Below are positions 12,391 to 25,500 of a stretch of 64,000 bases of DNA, piece after piece (positions within the stretch are counted from its first letter, which is position 1; each line of letters begins with the position of its first letter). Below the pieces are notes generated by a model. The model saw nothing but the letters and a program-made list of their open reading frames with translations. It did no database searches and was not told the DNA's origin. Made by a program: the position numbers and the translations under genes. Location: positions 3,477,001 through 3,541,000 of the forward strand of contig NC_134025.1 in the NCBI RefSeq assembly GCF_964204645.1, read 5' to 3'. The stretch is from Tubulanus polymorphus (Eukaryota; Nemertea; Palaeonemertea; Tubulaniformes; Tubulanidae).

Positions 12391-13028
12391 ATTATTATTT
12401 ATATGATATACCGATCACCTAAGAATATCTATTTGTATATATGGATTTTTTTAGATATCAAAATCTGAACACTGGAACAAACATTCAACCACTAAATATA
12501 ATCATTTTGTAAGAAATCAAAATTTTCAATAGGCCTAAAACAAACACCATGTCAATTTCAAAGCTTTATGCATAGTTTACTGTAGTATGACCATTGGATT
12601 CCATTCTAGACTTTTGAAATCTTCATTTTGCTGAAGCCTATATAAATCAGGAAGTGTTCTTACATGCACACTCCATTGTGGCATCAAAAGATAACGCTAT
12701 GGTTAACTCAGATATCATGATAACTGTCTTGAGATAAACAGGTCTGATCAGCTAGGTTGATTTAAGTTCATTCACTGATTTTAAGGCGATAAACACAATT
12801 ATAAGTACTATGTACTGGTATTATGTTCCAGTACATTGTCTCAGTCACTTCAACTTAGGCCTATATCATTTTGAATCTAAGAGTATGATTATTGGAATCA
12901 GAAAGCCTAATCGATCATTATGCAATTGATTCTGATCATGGATAGAAGAATACGTTGTGTATTCTTTGTAAACAGTTTTTCACTTATTGTACAATGAATT
13001 GTTTCTAAACTTATTCCAATGTGTCCAT

Positions 13029-13080
13029 CATGATGATGATGATGATGATAATGATGATGATGCTGATGATGCTGATGATA
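13029..13080 (+). repeat. GAT/ATG trinucleotide microsatellite
   Basis: Imperfect (GAT)n run with occasional AAT and GCT units. It gives the acidic D-rich frame seen here, which I do not consider a gene. Confidence 0.9.
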
Positions 13081-13172
13081 AGAAGCTTGTAATCAGAGAA
13101 TGGTCAGCACCAGTATCAATTTCATATAAATTGAAAATTCAAATACAACTTTCAAACACTGGTTTTCAGCAT

Positions 13173-13247
13173 AGTTCAGTGGTTTAGTGGTTGAGCCGCA
13201 CACAGGTCTTCAAGAGTTTGAGTCCCAGGTTCAAATCCTGGTTAGGG
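13173..13247 (+). repeat. tRNA-derived SINE fragment
   Basis: A-box-like TGGTTTAGTGG at 13180 and a perfect B box, GGTTCAAATCC, at 13228 lie within a five-base-pair T arm (CCAGG/CCTGG). The segments where an acceptor stem should form do not pair, so this is a tRNA-like SINE head rather than a tRNA gene. Confidence 0.6.
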
Positions 13248-14513
13248 TCATTATTTGATGCAATCTACATATTGCACTGAAGATTTTTTGTATCATTTTC
13301 AGGGCTGTTGCCAGACTCATTCAAGGCAACGGGTTCAAAAAAGCCTAGATATGAGTCGGCGAGGTCAGGTTGTACTTTATTTAATAAGGAAAGGCACTTT
13401 TAGAAAATTCCAGAAATGCACAGCCCCAGACTGGCTGTTTAAATTATTGAACATTGAAATAAGGTCTAAATAAAATGACCTAAAATGACATATGGTTATC
13501 ATTGAATGACTTGTCAATTATGATCGATCTGTTTAATTGTAAACAAGTTAGCATTTTCTATCATCTGCTGCCACCAGGCATAATTTTGTTGATTGAATTT
13601 GTTTTATCAATTTGCCTGAAAAGGGACAAGGCTTGAAACCATTAGCTCGTGAAAGTGCTTCATTCACCATAGTAAGAACGGGTCTAGTATACCTTTGTTC
13701 TGCTGCATGATCAAGTTCCACGGTTTAGATGCCAGCTGATTGCAGATTGACATGCATCACCTACCATACACAGGAAGTGAGAATAGTGACATCATAATTT
13801 ATGGAGAGCAATATCGGCAAAAATTTGGATAAATCCTTATTTGTCCGTCAGTCTTTGTAATTCTTGTATTATCATAGAAATATATTTCAAAGCAAATTGA
13901 GTTTTATGGATTATTTGACTTATTTCGTGTATGTATACGATTTCTAATTTTGTCTTATATTGCCTCCCATAATAGAGAGCCTCAGTCTGGTAGCCATCTT
14001 GAAGGCGATTTCGAGGTTTGTGACTCGTTTTCACTTAGTGCTGTTGATCAGCTGTTTCGAGCATCTTATCTCCAAATGCCGCCGTCGACTTTTTTAAACG
14101 TTGACATTATGTCCGAAATATATGAAATGGAGACAAGATTTCCGTACGAACAGCTCTAAGAGTTTTTTTATGTCATAAACGAATTGATAAAGAGTCGATG
14201 AATACCGATTTATTCAATCTAAATCCAGAAACTGTCAAGCGTCCCCTCCACCCCTCTCCTCATTTCAAAAACTTTCTTCTGCCACCAGTCCAAGTCACTG
14301 TCAGTGTCATGTGATAAAAGAAGTTTCCTCATAGGTCATAGCCTATTACACAAATTTTAAAGACATTTTCAATTCCTTAATAGTTCAATTTTTTCATTTC
14401 CTTGCTGCAGTTGGGCCTTATCAGTGGTATAAGCATGGCTTCAGCCCCTGAGAATTATTTGAATCATGATGTTTTAACTTACTCTATTTACTATTTAAAT
14501 AGATCAGTCTGTA

Positions 14514-17500
14514 ATGGCAGAAGAACATCATTTACAAGAAGGTGGAAAGAATGGAACGTGTAGTTTGATAGAATTAGGTGATATTGAAGCAGTATGTAAT
14601 GATCCTCGAGGAGATTCTATTCTAATTGGCGGTGCCGCAGCAGCGAATGATACTATACTTGGAGGTTCAATTAAAATTCAATTTTTAAGATATTTAACAG
14701 GGTCCCTACAACTCCTCGATTCCTAGAAACTCCTTATAAATGGAAAATGCTACAAGTGCTCAAAAATTCAATTTTGAGAATTTGAAATTTTTGTCTAGTT
14801 TTTAGTTGTGCAGTAGACTACACCTAAATAGGTACAACAGTTGGAACCAGGATTTATTTTACCAAATTAGACGGTTACCAAATGAGTTTGCCGTGATAGG
14901 CCTAAACAGTACTGATTTAGGAGTCTACGGTAATTGAGATGCTAGTGACGCAGATGAAATTTTCTCCTTTAAAACTGCTTATATCCAGGAATGACTGATG
15001 TGTAGGGACCTTGTTTGATTGTTGGAGTGAATTCTTATGCTGTTGTTCTCTGTTGTTCCCTTATTTGTGAGATGTGTATTTTGTAGCATTGGGAGATGGA
15101 ACTGGTATTTTGGCTGCTGGTAATGCCACTCAATTAATATCATCGACGCAGTGTCTCCCCGCTGAAGCGTTTCAGATAGTAGCTCTGAGCGGTAACAGTG
15201 AAATAGGTGCGGCTGTTCAGTTAATCGGTACAAAAGGATGGCAGTTACAGGTCGTACCAAACCCTGATAATCCTGAGGTAGCTACAGTTATAGCCATACA
15301 ACCGACAACATTTACAGCTGAATCCGGTAAGCTTTACTCCGATTATTCTACTCATTCATTCATTCATTCATTCATATTTTTCCTGCAATGCCTGAAAGAG
15401 AAACTCATTTTAGACGCTTCCAACAATGAAGGCCAAGAACACGAACCTCAACAATCTGCGGTAGTAAATATGTCAGCTACAGATCAGATAACAGCAACTG
15501 ATATAACTAGCATTCTTATGCCACCCCCACCACCTCCACCTAATTTACCGGAAGGAACTAATTTTCCTGCATGGGCCGCTCGTCTCAAAGACTGTGAGGT
15601 AAGGGTTTGGTTTAGACCTAGAGAGATTCTCTCCCAAATATTTCTTATTGATTCCATTATTTACATCTGTTTGTATGACTGTTATTTCAGTACATCGGTG
15701 ATTCATTCCGTGGTTGGATCGAAAATGAAGTTGAATTAGATCTCTTACTAACATATCATAAACAGCAAACGCAAAGTTTTTGGGGCACGAGGCAATCACC
15801 GAGTCCTGCTAAACCATCAACGCGTCTAATGTGGAAGTCGCAATATGTACCTTTTGATGGTATACCGTTTATCAATGCAGGTAAGTTCTTTGTTTTTCAG
15901 CCATTTCTAAAATATCATCTTATTGGATAGTTTTCTGATTGTTTTGCTAATTACAGGAAGTCGAGCAATTGTTATGGAATGTCAATTTGGGCCGCGGCGA
16001 AAAGGTGCTTCTCATAGAAAAGAAGGAGATATTGTAGTTAAGGGAGAATTTAAACAGACATGTCCCGCTAGGTTGATAACATATTTTCATCACATTTCAA
16101 TGCATTAACTATAACCCGAAATGGGCATTTAGCTCTGTATTTGATTGAATTTTTAGGATTTATATCAAGAAAGTTGTGAAATTTGTTGATTTTGCGGTCG
16201 ATACTTCTTTAGATAAAAAGGCTCTAAAAGCAGCTATGGATAAAGCCTTTACTGAATTAAAATTGCAAGGAATATCGAACAAAGGAGTGGAAAGGTAGTG
16301 GATATAGACGTGGAATATCTGGTTGGAACCTAGAATAATGTATTTTTGTTAGTGTTAATTCCCTTACATTTTATTAGGTTCTACGTACAACTTCCTACGG
16401 CAAAAGCTCATGAATTTCATGGTGATAATAACACGATAATTCCAATACCAGAGGTTGAACCAGCACCGGTTCAACTGAAGCGTCTTCATCCTCAAGTTGC
16501 TGATAAAATCCGAGAATTAGTCGCTACTGGTGAAACTCGTATTTACGCCATCAGAAAACAGCTACGGTAAGAATACATTGCGTCTTACATTGAAATTCCC
16601 CTCGTAAAAACCAATATCACGGCTTTGTTTCTGGTTTTGTTGCAGGAGATTCGTTGAAAAGGATATGAGGTCTCCAGTGATTCCTGAACGACATGATCTA
16701 ACATTGTTTCCTACTGTTAATGATCTTCAGAATCACATACATCAAGCTTTAAAAGATATGGAAGCAGGAATTTTACCTATGTCGGTTCCTACTGTGAGTA
16801 CGCATCGTATACAACTTCACATATATCTTGTTTTATTCTGTTGTTCTTCACTGAATTTATGTGAAATGTTCTTCTTTTGTCTAGACCAATATAGTAACAT
16901 TAAAGTCGGATGCACCCTGTTTATTGCCAAAAGATTCAACGAATACAATTTGGGTCGGTGGAGGTGATGCACCTCAAGCTGAAATAGTTACACTTACATT
17001 AAGTCAACAGCCTGGCGATGGTAAGTAAAGTTACTGCCGTATTATTTACTTAACAACACATGTAACATTTGAGTATAAACAATTCATATCAAATACTGTT
17101 TAAATCGAAATTACGATTATTTTTCTATTTCAGATGGACATGTGATATCTAAAGTGGAAACACATCTAAGCGATGGTTCAACTCAAATAAGTCCCGCTCT
17201 CACACCAGAAACAGCTTCATTATTATCAAAAATTCATCCAAATATGTTCACTGCAAATAACCTATTATCTGTATGTTATGATAATTGTGTCTCTGAAATT
17301 ATTCCTAAGATGACTGTATGGATTTTTTCAAATTTTGTTTTTTTTTTGTCTTCAGCCAATCGTCGAGGGGGAATTACAACAAATGAATGACACCAGTCAA
17401 AACAATGATTCAGTTCCCTGTGAGGAATTAACTATAAAATCAGATCACGGTACAATTGCTGATGACTTACTGAAATCAGAAACTGGTGGAATCAGTACTG

Positions 17501-17752
17501 ACCATCATTCACTTAATATTGCACCAGATGATAGTGTGTTGGCTGTTGAAGACAGTAAGTATTGAATGGGCTTCTCTTACAGAGTAACTGTTGCAATTCA
17601 GGATTCATCTTGTGACATGGACATTGAAAACTTTTGATACGAAACTGAGACCCAATTTCTAATACGTTTCAGATAGTAACTCTGAAGTGCTGCACCTAGA
17701 TCTGAAATCTCCACATAGCTTGAACGAAGAAATGCTACTTTGTCATTCATGA
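14514..17752 (+). CDS. CARF: Calcium-responsive transcription factor (ALS2CR8 family)
   Basis: DNA-binding transcription factor; vertebrate CARF acts at calcium-response elements such as that of BDNF. Exons: 14514-14664, 15087-15326, 15414-15598, 15691-15880, 15957-16071, 16157-16294, 16378-16566, 16646-16793, 16885-17020, 17134-17270, 17356-17554, 17673-17752; about 640 residues. The diagnostic core is [20 protein letters not shown], then [18 protein letters not shown] and [11 protein letters not shown], followed by a Cys-containing KQTCPAR/IYIKK segment. [18 protein letters not shown] and the segment [19 protein letters not shown] complete the conserved domain. The N-terminal part ([19 protein letters not shown]) and the short polyproline run are less conserved. 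The start has an in-exon acceptor 5' to it, so the leader is spliced. The C-terminus is acidic and low-complexity. The family call is secure. Confidence 0.93.
15354..15376 (+). repeat. (ATTC)n microsatellite in a CARF intron
   Basis: About six ATTC units between the exons ending at 15326 and starting at 15414. Confidence 0.85.
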
Positions 17753-18281
17753 CAATTAACCAATGACCAGATCAATCAAGATGAAACAGTTGATTTAAAT
17801 CACCTCACTGCAATGTCTGTCAATCATTGATCCGATCTTTATCTTGTACACTGATGGTGTATATATTAAAACTGTGATATCCTCTGTTTATTACCTGTGC
17901 TATTCATCCATTTTCTCTATTAGTCATACGTATTTGAGAGTAAATGTAATTGAAATAGAAACTTACTACATATCTGTAACTGAAGCATGAAATTTCAAGA
18001 TGTAATTCAATATTTGTTTGCACTGGGTTTTTTTGGATTTTGCATTTAAAGTAACTTGTTAACATATATCCTACAATTGCTGTATCTCCCTAATGAACGG
18101 GTTGAGTTATTAAGTTGTAAGAATGTTACGATTTGCTTATTCTCGGTGATTTGTCACTCCTGATTTTAGCAGGTGAATCTTTTCCATGAGGGCATTGGGC
18201 TTGAAAATGTTAATTTATGTAAATATTATCTATAATAATTTAACGAAGTACATTTTGAATTTTTATACTAACTGTTGAAAA

Positions 18282-18287
18282 AATAAA
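18282..18287 (+). terminator. CARF: CARF poly(A) signal
   Basis: AATAAA about 530 nt after the CARF stop, the first in this AT-rich 3' UTR. Confidence 0.6.
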
Positions 18288-18299
18288 TTAATTGAAAAT

Positions 18300-19583
18300 T
18301 CAACTCTTAACTCTGCAAACATGAGTAGTTATTTTTGGCTTGAAGCTCACTATATACCATACAGAAGATTCCTCGTATTGGGGCTGGTGAAGTAAGACAC
18401 TGGAATTTAGTTCACATATTGTTGCAATAGTTGTATCGTGTTCGAGTAAAGTGACTTGAAGGCATTTGAGTTAGATTATGATGTATTGTTATTATCATAT
18501 AGATAGGCAAGGTTTCACTCTAAATAAGTTGAAAACGTTCTTAATCTAGTTTCAACTGCACCGGTGGCAGGGTCCTACTTTAGGTGCAATTTCATTTGCC
18601 AGGCTGCTTTCTATTACCTATAGTTGATTAATACGGTAGTAATTTTAAAACTTCCCAAAAAGTCGTTTTGCAAAACTTTCTCGTTAGATTCGACTCGGTA
18701 ATACATAATCTTTTACAGGGTTGTTTTCGATGATTTCAGCCGGCGGCCAGTGGTGTCAGAGTTCTTGACCGTCAAGGGCTGCCCCTATGAATATCATAAG
18801 CGGTAAAAACAGGAACTAATTCCACTGCAAAATATTCTTACTGTAGCATGCGGGTAAAGAGTTAGTTCACATATTCGCCGTCAACGTTATATTTAGGGGC
18901 AGCACTTAACGCATACAGATCAATTTCTTACTGTGGCATGCGAGTAATATAGCTTTTCCTGAATTTTTTCATCAACATGACACCATAATCAAAAATAGTG
19001 AAATTATGGCTATAGTACGATACAATGCATTGGCTAGGTACACCGTTTAATTTACCAGCACAGTGGTTAGCACGCACATTGCGAACCCCTTTATGAACTC
19101 TCGTCTCCTCGGCAAGCGAGTATATCGTTTTCGGTACAGCGATTCATTAACAATTTTGTCGTGTGACGTCATTGGGTTAATGGCGTTGTTTCGTGTAGTA
19201 TAGTGAATGAGAGCTCAGCTGTCGCCAAATAAATCCTCATAAATGTATTGTATCAGCTAGAAATTGATCTGATGACCTTGTACTTTAATGTAAGTAAATA
19301 TTCTCCCTGGTTATAAGTGTATATTAAGCTCAATTTCTTATATATTTCAGTGTTAATTCGTTCTTCGTTTTGTTGATAGTTGTTTCGTGTTTTTCTGACG
19401 TAGACAACAATAGAGATTTCCCGCCATTGCATTGATTTGAATTGGGTCAATCATCATCAATATCAACACAATAGCCAAATAGACATTGGGGCGCTAATCA
19501 TGACCCATTGTCGATTCATTTCAGAATTGAAACACCAAACAAGGAATATTCATTAGAGTTAGAGTAAACAAAAAGGAAGCAAA
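18300..19583. other. Intergenic region and leader of the giantin gene
   Basis: No open frame resembling a protein. An acceptor (ATTTCAG at about 19516-19522) precedes the giantin start, so an untranslated first exon lies upstream in this stretch. A more CpG-rich section at 18720-19180 is the likeliest promoter area. Placement is inference. Confidence 0.4.
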
Positions 19584-22500
19584 ATGTGGCAAAGATTATC
19601 AGGATTAGCCCAGACTGTACAGGGCCATGAACAACAACAACAACATGAGGGCACAGATGCTGCTGATACAAGTGTAGAACTTGAGGAACAACATAAAATC
19701 ATGGAACAGCTTAAAACTATGATCAGAGAGAAAGATGAGGGTTTGAAAGTTAAAGATAAAGAGCTTCAGGTTAGTAGCGTTTATCTTCTTTGTCTATCGT
19801 TTCTTCATTGGGTGATGTCTGGAGATTTTTCATCATTCAATTTTTAGGATGTTAATGCAAAATTATCGAAGACCAGACTCCAGGCTAAAGCTAAAGTTGC
19901 CAGTTTAACAGCTCAGTTAGAGGAAATAAAAAAAGGCATATCGGATAGTACGGAAAAGGTTTGTTGCAATCGTACTTTAATCTTATATTTTTCAAAATTT
20001 GCATTAGTAAGCTTATACTCAATTTTAACATGTTTTTAGAGTTCAGAAGCATCTGATGATAGTTCAGAACAAGCCAGTAGAGGAAAACTTTTGATATTGA
20101 AAAAGAAATTGCAAGAAAAAGATGCAGTCATTGCAGAGAAACAAAAAGTTATTGATGATAACGAAACCATGGTTAGAAATTTGATAACATACAATGAATA
20201 ATGATATCTTCTGGTGTATGTCTTCTGAGTTGAACTAAGAAGTTTTTAATGTATATTTTAAGGTCACAGCTAAAGAACGGGTTATTGCTGAGAGGGATAA
20301 GATCATTGAGACTTACAAAGAGCAGCTTGCAGAAACCCAGGAAATGATGGAATCTTTAAAGAGTAGTGTGGATGGCACAGGGGATGAAAATGATGACCAG
20401 GTAAGTGCATGAGTTTCACTGGTGTTACCCGGTACATGAATAGGACACATTCATATCTAAAAAGGTTTTTAATTTTCACTTTTTTTCTGTTTAATTTTCT
20501 TGAAGGATAAAATTCAAGCAATGTATGCTCAGATGGTCTACAAAGATAGCAAGATCATGGAACTAAACAATAAGATATTAGAAAATGAGAGATCAATGAT
20601 GGATCTTCAAGAACATATCAGTGAAAAAGCTCAAGTGTTAGCTGGAAGAGATAAAGCTATTCAGGTAAGTGATGCTGACACAGAATGAAATGATTATTTA
20701 TATAACAGTGATGATATCCTGAAATTCATGGTGTATTTTAGCTGATTCAAGAAGATTCCAATAAGAAAACACAGACAATTGAAGACCAGACTAGTGTTAT
20801 CGAGAATCTAACTGCGAAATTGGAGGATTATGCCACAAAACTGGGGTATTTAACTCATCAATTAGAAACTAAAAGCACTCGTGCGGATAGAGATCTTGAA
20901 TCATTTGAAAATAAGCTTCACGAAACACAGCGATATTTCGAAGAAATTTTAGCTGAAAAAGACAGCGAAATGACCAGTTTGAAAGAGCTGATTCGTGAAA
21001 AAGATGTCGAATTGTCAGCACGTGAATCTGATATCAAAGAGCTTTTACGTCGTCATGAAGATGAAATCTCAAAATTAACATCAACGGCAGATGGAGATGA
21101 TATGCAAAACCAAGTAAGTACACTTTCACTTATTTTAGTGTAGCCTTGTATATAATAGTTGTACCTTATTGAATTTGTATTCTATTTATTCTTAGTTGAT
21201 GAAAATGATGGAACAAAAGTTAAAAGATACTCAAGAATTGTTAGATGGTAAGGTCAAGGTTATTCAAGTACTACAGGCTGAAATCGGTGAAAAGGAAAAG
21301 GCTCTGCTCAAAAATGGAACTTCCATTAAAACATTATCCGAAAAGCTTGAAATGACTCAGGAACAAATGAGATTAATGCAAGAAAACTTTGTCTTCCTCG
21401 AAACTGAACTAAAGGAAGAAAAGAATTGTTTAGAGGAACAGTTGAATGAAATGCAAGAAAAACATGAATCAGAACTTAGTGAAAAGGAAATTCAAATCGA
21501 AAGTATAAAACTGGCAATGTCACAATATGAAACGGGTTATAACGAAGCTTCATCTCGTTGTAATACAATACATGAACAATATACAGGATTACAATTACAA
21601 TATGAGAAACTATTAGCTGAAAAAACATCACAAGAATCGACTCAATCCGATACGTCTGAAGAAATGATGAAAGAATTGCAGACTAAATTAAAAACCAAAG
21701 ATCAGCAGGTTGAAGCGATGAGGTCGAAACTGAAAGAAGCTGCTGTTAAATATGAACAAAAGATGATGAAAGTAAAAGCGAATCACGCTGGTAAAATGAA
21801 ATCATTACAGCAGCAATTAGAAGAATTGAAGAAGGTGAGTTTGATACATGTTAGACTTGCTGTAAGGTTACAACACATTTGACAGGTGACTATGATTAAA
21901 AGTTGAATTTATTCTATTTTTAGGATAATGACCTCGCCGAAGAAGTTATATCTCTGAAGAATGACATTGCTGTTCTTGAGGATGAAAAAGGTAACCTGCA
22001 GCTGAGAACATTAGAGTTGGAGGAGGCAGCCAATGAGAAAGGTGAAAATGCAAAACAAATCCGCATGTTTGGTGGTTAAAGGCTGCAGTTTTATGGTTTT
22101 ATTCTCCCTTCATTTTCCATCTTTACTAAATTTTCAGTTTCTTGGTGTTTTGAACCTATTTATCACTGAAACCAAGTCTTCTTCAATTTTCTGTTTTTCG
22201 ATCCAAGTGAGTCGGTATTAATGTTTTACATCTGTATGTATTTTACAGCAACGTTGGAGAGTCGTATATTATCACTTGAAAACGAACGTGAAGTGGACAC
22301 TAAACAAATGGAATCACTGTCTACTCAGCTCGTTAAACAGAAAGAAGAAAACAATGAATTAAAATCCCGAATGCAGGAGCTTAATGTTTCGAACCAACAG
22401 GTTAGTATTAAACATAAAATAAAGGTTGACAATGCCACTTTACTGCGCATTAATTACTGGTATTTTCAATCTATTATTATTCGCACAGAACCAAGTCGAA

Positions 22501-25500
22501 CATGAAAAGCAACAGCAAAACATAGTGGCAGATATGAAAACCAATATTGAAGAATTAAAGCAGTTTAACACGAAGCTACAAGAAGAGAGGGACAATGAGA
22601 AGAAAAACCGTGTTGCATTTGAAATGAAACTAGTCGAATATGAAGAATACAAGAAGCATGCAGAAATGGACATTGTAAGTATCTTACATACACTCAATGT
22701 AATGAATGATATACTGGATTGAACAACTTACTATTACATGAATTTTATGAATTTCATTTGTAGGCTAATATGAATAAATCAATTGAAGAATTGACTGAAG
22801 AGGTTTCTAAATTTACTAAACAGCTAGAAGAAGCACAGCAAATTAATCACCAGCTACAAGAAGAGAAGGTTACTGCCGAAATCAAAATGGCTGAAATAGA
22901 AGAACAGAGAGATGGTATGGTTAATTGGTTTCTGCTATCAAGATGATAGGTCAACTTCGCGTCATTGTACTCAGCTATAGATATTGAGTAATTGGTTGTC
23001 TATTTGTATTTCAGGTTTAGAAGCGGTTCAGCAAGAAAAACTGAAAGAGATAGCTCAGTTGCATGAAAGAATGGAGCGTGACAAGCAACCAGCAATTGCA
23101 TTTGAAAAGGAAAACGAACAACTGAATTTACAGGTATGTGAATATCAATTTGTTTAAATGCAATACCCCGATATTTATTGAAGCAAGCTAGATATCTATT
23201 GATGCATGATTTATCTTGATTTTTAATGTAGCTGACAGAAACTGTCGACAAACTAAAGAAATCGGAAAGTCAGACAAATCAGTTGGGAGAAGAAGTTTCT
23301 AGTCTGAAATCATCTAATGCAGATCTCAACGACCTGAAATTACGATATGAATCGGAACTTCACGATCTCAAAATCAAGATTGATGATTTATTAGTTTATA
23401 AGGTAAACAAAAGTTAATTTCAAAGAGCTTAAGCAATATGACTAATTTTTACATGACATTTCTTTAGTTGTCAGTGGTCTTTTGCAGGACAAATGTGGTG
23501 ATCTCCAGAATGATTTTGATGAACTTAGCAAAGAAATTCAACAGATCCAGTCATCTCGTGTAGAGGTATTACAACGAAATAATGAACTGATTGTATCGTT
23601 AAATGCTCAAAAACAAGAATGCGAAACTTTAAAAGCGACCATTGAAAGCACTAAGTTAGAACTGGAATCAAATAGTCAAGCACTTTCTAACAAAGAAATC
23701 GAAATTTCAACATTCTGTGCCAAATTTGCGAATCGTGAAGCGACTTTAGCAGAACTGCAGGTTCAAATTGAACAGCGAGAAGACCATCTTAATCGTTTGG
23801 TGACTGAGAACTCTGACATGAATTCAACTATTGCTCAGTATAAACACAATTTGGAGGAAGTGAACAATGAACTAAAATCGCAACAACATTTGACCAAGGC
23901 TGATAAAGAGCAATTTAACTTAGATGTTGCTCGTCTGGAAAGTGAAATCGAAAATTTGAATTCCATACATTCAGCTGAAAAAGATCAGTTAAAGCAATCA
24001 ATACAGGAATACGAATCAAGATTAGCAGAAATGAATGATTGTTTACAGAAAAAAGAAGTTGATTTGGAATCACTTGGCAAAAATCTCGATGAAACAAATT
24101 CATTTATTGTCTCATTAAAAGCTGAATTAAAAGATAAAGATACCAAAATCCATGAAAAAGATTCGCAACTTCTTAAATATGAGCGTGAAATTGAATTGAT
24201 TAAAGAGGGACAGAGTGAAGAAGGGAAAAAGATTGAAACAAAGATCCAGTCATTATTAAACCAGATGTCTGATATGGAAAATGAGGTTTCATCATTGCAA
24301 CAGTCTAAAAGTGATAGAGATTCGAGAATCTGTGAACTTGAAAATACTGTTCAGTCAAAGATTGATGAGCTGAACACATTGAAAGATGAATTTGACACCC
24401 AAGTTTCTAAGTTGAATGAACTGATAAAATCTAAAGATGACCAGATACATGCAATTCAAAATGATCTTATTGAGGCTCTTCATCTTGCAAGAGAAAAGGA
24501 AATGAAATATCTACAGGATATTCAACAATTGACTGAAATAAACAATGGATTGTCTGCCAGTGAAGATAAACTGAAGGTAGAACTTGCAAATTCTCAAAAA
24601 GAACTTGGTGATAAAGGAAATAACGTAGATGTGCTTGAAAAAAGTATTGCTGATGTGGAAAATAAATTCAAAAAAGCAATTGATGAAAAAGAAGAGAAAA
24701 TGTGCTCCCTCGTGACGAATTTGAATGAATTAAAGGATGAACTTCAGAATTATGTGTCTGATAATGAAAAGCTTAAAACATTGTTAGAAGGTGGATACAA
24801 TGAAATAGATATTATGAAAAGTAACTTGATTGAAAAAGATAAGTTGATTGATATTCTGGATACCTCGGATCAGAAGCACATGACAAAATGTCTCGAGCTT
24901 GAAAAACTCTGCGAACGGAATGAGGAGAAAATAGTTGAACTGGAGAAATCTTTGAGTGGTAAAACGGCTGAGCTTGAAGAAATGAAAGTATGTATTGATA
25001 GTGCAAATGAAGAAATTGAAAAGCAGCATGCCGATACCTCTGGTAAAGATATGCAAATTAATCAATTGACTGGTAACATAGATAACCTTGTCAAGGAGAA
25101 AGATTTATTGGAGTCTGCATTATCAAATTTAAAAGCAGAGCATGAAACTCGAATTGCTGAGCTAACTGATTTACAAGATGAACTTGATAAAGCACACAAT
25201 GCTGTGATAAGCAAGGACAAGACAATTGAGAATATGGTGGAGAATGCAGAAGTTTTGACAAGTCAGGTTCAGGCATATTTGACACAAAAAGAACATTACC
25301 AGACAAGGATGGAAGAATTAATGAAAAATGTTGATGACGTGAATGCTAGTATTGTAGAAAAGGATGAAACAATAAATTGTTTAAATGAGAGTATGGGTGA
25401 AATGAAGACTCAATTAAATGCTTGCACCAGTGAAATAGAAAATCTCCATTGCCAACTAGAAACTTCTATCACTGATGTTGGTAACCATAGTAAAGAACTT

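Larger units (their letters stand above)
12241..14513. other. Divergent intergenic region between ACACA and CARF
   Basis: No coding sequence was recognised. It should hold the ACACA 5' UTR exon(s), as an acceptor lies just before the ACACA start exon, and the CARF leader, as an acceptor precedes 14514. Around 13985 to 14030 a CpG-containing stretch with GCCATCTTG resembles a YY1 site as found in TATA-less promoters. It also contains a tandem repeat, a GAT microsatellite and a tRNA-like block, listed separately. No TATA box was identified with confidence. Confidence 0.5.

Noticed and set aside
12987-13187. D-rich frame as a gene
   Set aside because: Produced by the GAT microsatellite.
13173-13247. 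Functional tRNA gene
   Set aside because: B box and T arm are perfect, but the acceptor stem halves do not pair and no convincing anticodon arm is seen.
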